Assembly (NCBI GenBank): GCA_023139655.1
Contig: JAGLNE010000055.1
Coordinates: forward strand, 1 to 7,309
Length of the DNA: 7,309 nucleotides
Direction of reading: 5' to 3'
Source of the DNA: Candidatus Parcubacteria bacterium
GTDB taxonomy: Bacteria; Patescibacteriota; Patescibacteriia; Patescibacteriales; UBA12075
The notes under the pieces are model-generated. The model was given only the letters and a program-made list of their open reading frames with translations, made no database searches and was not told the DNA's origin. The translations under genes were made by a program, and so were the position numbers. Positions 4,155 through 7,309 of this stretch are shown in pieces (within the stretch, counting starts at the first letter, position 1; each line of letters opens with the position of its first letter).

Positions 4155-4360
4155 ATGGCAAGACGAAAAATGGCTGACCATAATATCAGGAAATTAACCC
4201 GAATGGGCGGCGGGCGCAGTATTGGGGTAACTCTGCCCATCGAAATGGTTAAAGAATTAAAATGGAGAGAAAAGCCCTTCGGCGAGCTCAGGACAGGCAA
4301 AAAGTAGTAGTTGATAAAAGGGGAGACAGGATTATTATTAAAGATTGGAAGAAAAAATAA
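4155..4360 (+). pseudogene. AbrB/MazE-like regulator interrupted by a 23-bp repeat
   Basis: From ATG 4155 the frame encodes MARRKMADHNIRKLTRMGGG, then a swapped-hairpin AbrB/SpoVT pattern (RSIGVTLPIEMVKELKWREK, to residue 40). It then runs into foreign residues PFGELRTG and stops at TAG 4305-4307, giving 50 residues. Removing the 23 bases at 4275-4297 restores one frame to the TAA at 4358-4360, adding QKVVVDKRGDRIIIKDWKKK and giving a 60-residue protein of normal length and pattern. The removed segment is a GC-rich repeat (CCCTTCG...CTCAGGACAGG) in an AT-rich gene. AbrB-fold proteins are dimeric DNA-binding regulators; the lost part is the second half of the beta-hairpin domain. A -1 slip at CAAAAAG (4298-4304) would rejoin the frames, so the gene may not be fully dead. 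creD starts 21 bases after the restored stop. Confidence 0.85.
4275..4297. repeat. 23-bp dispersed repeat inserted in the abrB-like gene
   Basis: A GC-rich segment starting CCCTTCGGCGAG and ending CTCAGGACAGG, precisely delimited because its removal restores the host reading frame. It shares CCTTCG and CTCAGGA with the larger repeat at 7144-7225. I recall variants of this short element widely scattered in bacterial genomes including CPR; that is memory, not a search. Confidence 0.75.
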
Positions 4361-4381
4361 TTAAAATTTAAAATAAATTAT

Positions 4382-5767
4382 ATGACAGACAAAACAAGCA
4401 TAAAAACATCGCTGTCTTTGAAATTATTTATAATCGGGTTTTTAATAGCCATCCTTATGATCCCGACCGGGATGATCGCTGTTCTGGTTAATGAACGTGA
4501 GAATCGGCAAGAAGAGGCTTTTCGGGAAGTAAGCGAGAAATGGGGACGGACGCAAAGTATAACCGGGCCGGTTTTGAGTGTACCCTATAAAAAAATATTT
4601 GAGAGTACGATTGGAAATGAAAAAAAAGTTGATGAAGTGCTGCGCTACGCGCATTTTTTGCCGGAGAAGCTAAACATAGACGGTGTTATTAATCCGGAAA
4701 TAAGGAAGCGGGGGATGTATGAGGTGGTGGTTTACAGAACCGAGCTTGAGATAAGCGGAGAATTTATAGCCCCGGATTTTTCAAATTGGGAGATCGCTCC
4801 AGAGAATGTTATGTATGACAAAGTCTTTGTGTCTTTGGGTATACCGGATATGCGGGGAGTAAAAGAAAATATTGGTTTATTGTGGAATGACAAAGAATAT
4901 GCTTTTAAGCCGGGCACTGAAACTAATGATATCTTCTCTTCCGGAGTTAATTCAAAAGTAGCAATTGATAAAGATGATAAAGCCAAGAAATATAATTTTA
5001 GTTTGAAATTAGTTTTAAACGGCAGCCGTGACCTCCATTTTACCCCGATTGGCAAAGAAACCAATGTTAAGCTAGCATCAGTTTGGACAGACCCCAGTTT
5101 TCAGGGAGCGTTTTTGCCAAATACGCACGAGATAACTGATAATGGATTTACGGCAAGCTGGAAAGTGCTTGAGCTTAATCGTAATTTTCCGCAAAGCTTT
5201 TTGGGCGTTTTATCCAGAGAGTCTAACGCGCCTATGGTCCAGGAAAGATTTGATAAGTACGAGCCGGCTGTAATGCAGTATAATAATTTTAGCTCCAGTG
5301 ATTTTGGCGTAAGACTGCTTGTGGTGGCTGACGAATATCAGAAAACCGTGCGTGCTCTTAAATATTCGATCATGCTGTTGTCACTTACCTTTTTGGTTTT
5401 ATTCTTTTTTGAAGCATTGAACAAAAAAAGAGTCCACCCCTTGCAATACATTTTGATTGGTTTGTCTTTGTCGCTTTTTTATGTGCTCTTGCTTTCTATT
5501 GCTGAGCATCTTGGCTTTAATTGCGCGTATTTTATATCCGTCTTTTCCATTGTTGGATTGATCACGCTTTATTCAAAATCAGTTTTTGGAATATGGAAAC
5601 CGGCCATGATTGAATCTCTAATATTAATTTTCATTTACGGCTTTATCTATATAATTTTGCAGCTTGAAGATTATTCGCTCTTGGTTGGCGCGCTTGGTTT
5701 GTTTGTCATTCTTTCTGCCGTAATGCACGTATCCCGGAAAATTGATTGGTATAATATAAAAAAATAA
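4382..5767 (+). CDS. creD: CreD-family inner membrane protein
   Basis: 461 residues, close to the usual CreD length of about 450. One transmembrane helix (about 12-35) is followed by a large extracytoplasmic domain (about 36-325) that begins with the typical RQEEAFREVSEKWGRTQSITGPVLSVPY segment (about residues 42-69, given here only in part as key residues: W, G, QSI.GPVL.VPY). The C-terminus has five helices, starting at about 328-346. The hallmark R350-V-H-P-L-Q-Y356 precedes the third helix, and LLSIAEHLGF follows, both diagnostic of CreD. In Enterobacteria and Pseudomonas CreD belongs to the CreBC regulon and affects envelope integrity and colicin or beta-lactam responses; its biochemical role is unclear. 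No creBC is seen here. There is no Shine-Dalgarno sequence or clear promoter within the 21 bases after the abrB-like frame, so the two were probably cotranscribed. Its base composition is less AT-rich than the block at 1295-4100. Confidence 0.93.
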   Translation: MTDKTSIKTSLSLKLFIIGFLIAILMIPTGMIAVLVNERENRQEEAFREVSEKWGRTQSITGPVLSVPYKKIFESTIGNEKKVDEVLRYAHFLPEKLNIDGVINPEIRKRGMYEVVVYRTELEISGEFIAPDFSNWEIAPENVMYDKVFVSLGIPDMRGVKENIGLLWNDKEYAFKPGTETNDIFSSGVNSKVAIDKDDKAKKYNFSLKLVLNGSRDLHFTPIGKETNVKLASVWTDPSFQGAFLPNTHEITDNGFTASWKVLELNRNFPQSFLGVLSRESNAPMVQERFDKYEPAVMQYNNFSSSDFGVRLLVVADEYQKTVRALKYSIMLLSLTFLVLFFFEALNKKRVHPLQYILIGLSLSLFYVLLLSIAEHLGFNCAYFISVFSIVGLITLYSKSVFGIWKPAMIESLILIFIYGFIYIILQLEDYSLLVGALGLFVILSAVMHVSRKIDWYNIKK

Positions 5768-5790
5768 ATTTAAGTTTTATTTTTAATATA

Positions 5791-5830
5791 TAAAACAAGA
5801 CGCTTCAGTATGTTGAAGCGTCTTGTTTTA
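5791..5830. terminator. Bidirectional terminator between creD and the M23 gene
   Basis: A perfect 17-bp stem (5791-5807 with 5814-5830, core AAGACGCTTCA/TGAAGCGTCTT) encloses the 6-base loop GTATGT. The stem ends in AAAA on the left and TTTT on the right, so it can terminate creD on the plus strand and the peptidase gene on the minus strand, whose stop is at 5844-5846. Confidence 0.92.
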
Positions 5831-5843
5831 ATTAAAGTAGTCA

Positions 5844-7100
5844 CTATTTATCCAACATCTCTTGCCATTTTTTTATTTCGGCAAAAAATCTATCTTTATT
5901 TTCGTCTTTGATCGGTTTGCCCGGGGGCAGGACTTCGAGAAGGGGATTGATCTTTGCCCCGTTTTTAACCATTTCATAGTGCAGATGCGGTCCGGTAGAG
6001 AAACCAGTGGAGCCAACCGCGCCGATAATATCGCTTTGGCTAACCTTTTTGCCATAGCTGACATAGATTTTTGATAAGTGGGCGTAGTTGGTGGTGTAAG
6101 TGCCGTTATGGTGGACGCTAATATAGTTGCCGTAGCCTTTATTGTTCCAACCGGCGTAAATAACCGTGCCATTACCAACGCTTCTAACTGGCGTACCAAT
6201 CGCGGCGGCATAATCGATTGCCATATGAGAACTGGTAAAAAGCTGAAAAGCGGCCAAATAGCGCGGCCCGCGAGTGTAGCCGGAGGAAATGTACTTAAAA
6301 GCAACCGGAGCTTTAAGGAACATTTTTTGTACACTATTACCATCTGCATCAAAAAAGCCGATATTGTCTTCATTTTCCTCAAAATAATAAACGTCAAATT
6401 GTTCACCGGCGTTTACGTAGCGGCCGGCAAATATTTGGCCGGGCATAATATACTCACCATTTAAATATCTCTCTTCATAAACAAAATTAAAGGTATCATT
6501 AACGCGCGGATCCATGGCAAAGTCAATTTCCCATTGGAAAGCATTGGCCAGCTCAATGATCGCCCGGATATCAATTTCACTGTCCAGAGCCGCTTGGTAC
6601 ATACTGGTTTCTATTGTCCCGGCCGCGATTCTTAATTTTAATTCATAAGGAATAGGTCTTAATTCTGCCTGCCATGAATAATTCAGCTCAGAACTACTGG
6701 CGACAGAAGACGTGGCCACGCGCGAAACAAACAGCTCGTCTTCAGTGTCAATTTTATATCTTAATTCCTTGATTTCATCTGTATCTTTATCATGCTGAAG
6801 TTCAATTGTCCGGCCCACGCGAATTTTAACCAAGTCATAGATCGGTTTGGCCGCGTCATAGATCTTGGTTGAGAGTTCATAAGGCACTCCAGAGGTTGCC
6901 ATTAAGGCGCCGTAAGTAGAATCCTTAGTAATTTCAATTTTTTCAATCCTATCAGTCGCTTCTTTTATCGGTTGTTCGGCCGGGTTAGCAGCATTTTGTT
7001 CAGACTTGCTTGGGTTATTGTCTATTGATTTTTCATAGAGAAAATAGCCGGCAATTCCAATAAGCGCAAGGAAAAAAATTGTAGAAAATAGATTTTTCAT
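5844..7100 (-). CDS. M23-family zinc metallopeptidase, MepM-like architecture
   Basis: 418 residues from ATG at 7100-7098; an in-frame TTG at 7106 would add two residues, but it coincides with the predicted transcription start. An N-terminal membrane helix (about 4-22) anchors the protein outside the membrane. An OapA/LysM-like segment (about 57-120) and a Csd3-type second domain (about 163-266, ending DADGNSVQKMFLKAPVAF) precede the LytM domain. Zinc ligands H292 and D296 (HMAID) and H374 are present, with H372 as the catalytic base in H-L-H, and YAHLS is conserved. The usual glycine of HxGxD is alanine here. M23 enzymes of this layout cleave peptidoglycan cross-links or act as division-associated hydrolases. 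The gene converges on creD and shares its terminator. It has no Shine-Dalgarno sequence and a nearly absent leader. Confidence 0.94.
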   Translation of the reverse strand: MKNLFSTIFFLALIGIAGYFLYEKSIDNNPSKSEQNAANPAEQPIKEATDRIEKIEITKDSTYGALMATSGVPYELSTKIYDAAKPIYDLVKIRVGRTIELQHDKDTDEIKELRYKIDTEDELFVSRVATSSVASSSELNYSWQAELRPIPYELKLRIAAGTIETSMYQAALDSEIDIRAIIELANAFQWEIDFAMDPRVNDTFNFVYEERYLNGEYIMPGQIFAGRYVNAGEQFDVYYFEENEDNIGFFDADGNSVQKMFLKAPVAFKYISSGYTRGPRYLAAFQLFTSSHMAIDYAAAIGTPVRSVGNGTVIYAGWNNKGYGNYISVHHNGTYTTNYAHLSKIYVSYGKKVSQSDIIGAVGSTGFSTGPHLHYEMVKNGAKINPLLEVLPPGKPIKDENKDRFFAEIKKWQEMLDK

Positions 7101-7111
7101 AAACAAATACT

Positions 7112-7120
7112 ATTATATCA
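7112..7120 (-). promoter_or_regulatory. Extended -10 promoter of the M23 gene
   Basis: On the minus strand, positions 7120 to 7112 read TGATATAAT, a perfect extended -10 element (TGnTATAAT). No -35 match is seen at 16-18 bases upstream. The expected start at about 7105 lies only around five bases before ATG 7100, so the mRNA should be essentially leaderless. Confidence 0.7.
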
Positions 7121-7143
7121 AATTTTACGCATTTGGTCGTTTC

Positions 7144-7225
7144 TGTCATTTTGAGCCGCAGCGAAGAATCTCGTGGATATAGTGACGGGATCCTTCGTCC
7201 CGATGACTCGGGACTCAGGATGACA
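7144..7225. repeat. 82-bp imperfect palindromic dispersed repeat
   Basis: Outer arms TGTCATTTTGAG (7144-7155) and CTCAGGATGACA (7214-7225) are complementary apart from two central mismatches. The interior contains GCGAAGAATCTC, GGGATCCTTCG and the nested palindrome TCCCGA/TCGGGA (7198-7203/7208-7213). This organisation matches a type of dispersed repeat I recall from many bacterial genomes. It fills the gap between the ComF-like gene and the M23 promoter and shares CCTTCG and CTCAGGA with the 23-bp repeat at 4275-4297. It carries no coding signal. Confidence 0.75.
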
Positions 7226-7235
7226 TGAAAGGTTT

Positions 7236-7309
7236 TTACCCCCGAGCCACCACCAGACCCCAAACTTCTCCGGCTCCATTATCTTTTAAAACGCGGGCGC
7301 ATTCATTTA
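7236..7309 (-). CDS. ComF-like phosphoribosyltransferase, C-terminal fragment
   Basis: Only the last 23 codons and a TAA stop (7238-7236) fall in the window; the rest continues past 7309. The residues NECARVLKDNGAGEVWGLVVARG match the end of ComF-type class I phosphoribosyltransferases, where a helix after the PRPP loop (T.NECA..LK..GA) leads into the last strand (EVWGLVVAR). The diagnostic PRPP-binding motif is outside the window, so the assignment rests on this short tail. ComF proteins take part in DNA uptake in competent bacteria. It is followed by the 82-bp repeat and then the M23 gene on the same strand, which has its own promoter. Confidence 0.7.
   Translation of the reverse strand, partial: NECARVLKDNGAGEVWGLVVARG

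Noticed and set aside
5873..6464. Long open frames on both strands inside the M23 gene
   Set aside because: They overlap a clearly conserved metallopeptidase frame with intact zinc ligands and show no domain, start signal or codon pattern of their own.
7033..7263. Open frame running through the 82-bp repeat
   Set aside because: Most of it is the dispersed repeat and the antisense or offset start of the M23 gene. The true gene at the edge is the ComF-like tail in another frame.
1..7309. Possible reassignment of UGA, because all stops seen are TAA or TAG
   Set aside because: The recognisable proteins (CreD, M23 peptidase) read through at normal length under the standard code with no in-frame UGA, unlike the UGA=Gly candidate phyla. 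About ten stops is too small a sample, and AT-rich genomes favour TAA.

Overview
The window looks like a chromosomal segment from a Candidate Phyla Radiation (Patescibacteria) bacterium, probably of the Parcubacteria group. This is inferred from several things together: short GC-rich palindromic repeats scattered through AT-rich DNA, a 60-codon SpoVT/AbrB-type regulator gene of a kind I associate with these lineages, an exported protein with an N-terminal domain of the 'GKILLQVE...GEAWYV...YFLGRP' type, and genes that mostly lack a Shine-Dalgarno sequence. No 16S or ribosomal protein marker is present, so the assignment is tentative.

Left end (1-1010): two tandem tRNA-Ser genes lie on the minus strand (UGA anticodon, cut by the window edge, and GCU). 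A divergent promoter region separates them from a 168-residue two-helix membrane protein with its own terminator. A tRNA-Arg with the unusual anticodon GCG follows. Just downstream is a second copy of the last 18 bases of that tRNA region, split by a 30-base palindromic repeat, and then a strong terminator.

Structured RNA and operon (1037-3248): a good promoter leads into about 160 nt that fold into a compact RNA. It carries a complete 11-nt tetraloop receptor (CCUAAG/UAUGG), a GAAA-capped hairpin that could dock into it, a GCAA-capped hairpin, a 13-bp stem and a possible loop-to-tail pseudoknot. It is followed on the same strand by a dyad, a ribosome binding site and three closely spaced genes: an exported DUF4352-like protein, a two-helix membrane protein ending in 38-residue tandem repeats, and a small tail-anchored protein. 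The RNA may be a leader of this operon or an independent RNA. This is the most interesting part of the window.

Toxin-antitoxin module (3409-4100): a promoter with a perfect -35 hexamer, overlapped by a 9-bp inverted repeat, drives an RHH-type antitoxin and a RelE/ParE-superfamily toxin.

Right half (4101-7309): an AbrB-like regulator gene is interrupted by a 23-base dispersed repeat that shifts its frame. It is followed by creD, a 17-bp bidirectional terminator, a convergent M23 metallopeptidase of MepM-like architecture that appears to be transcribed almost leaderless, another large dispersed repeat, and the last 23 codons of a ComF-like phosphoribosyltransferase. By eye, creD and the peptidase are less AT-rich than the 1295-4100 block, so the window looks like housekeeping envelope genes beside an accessory block placed next to a tRNA gene.
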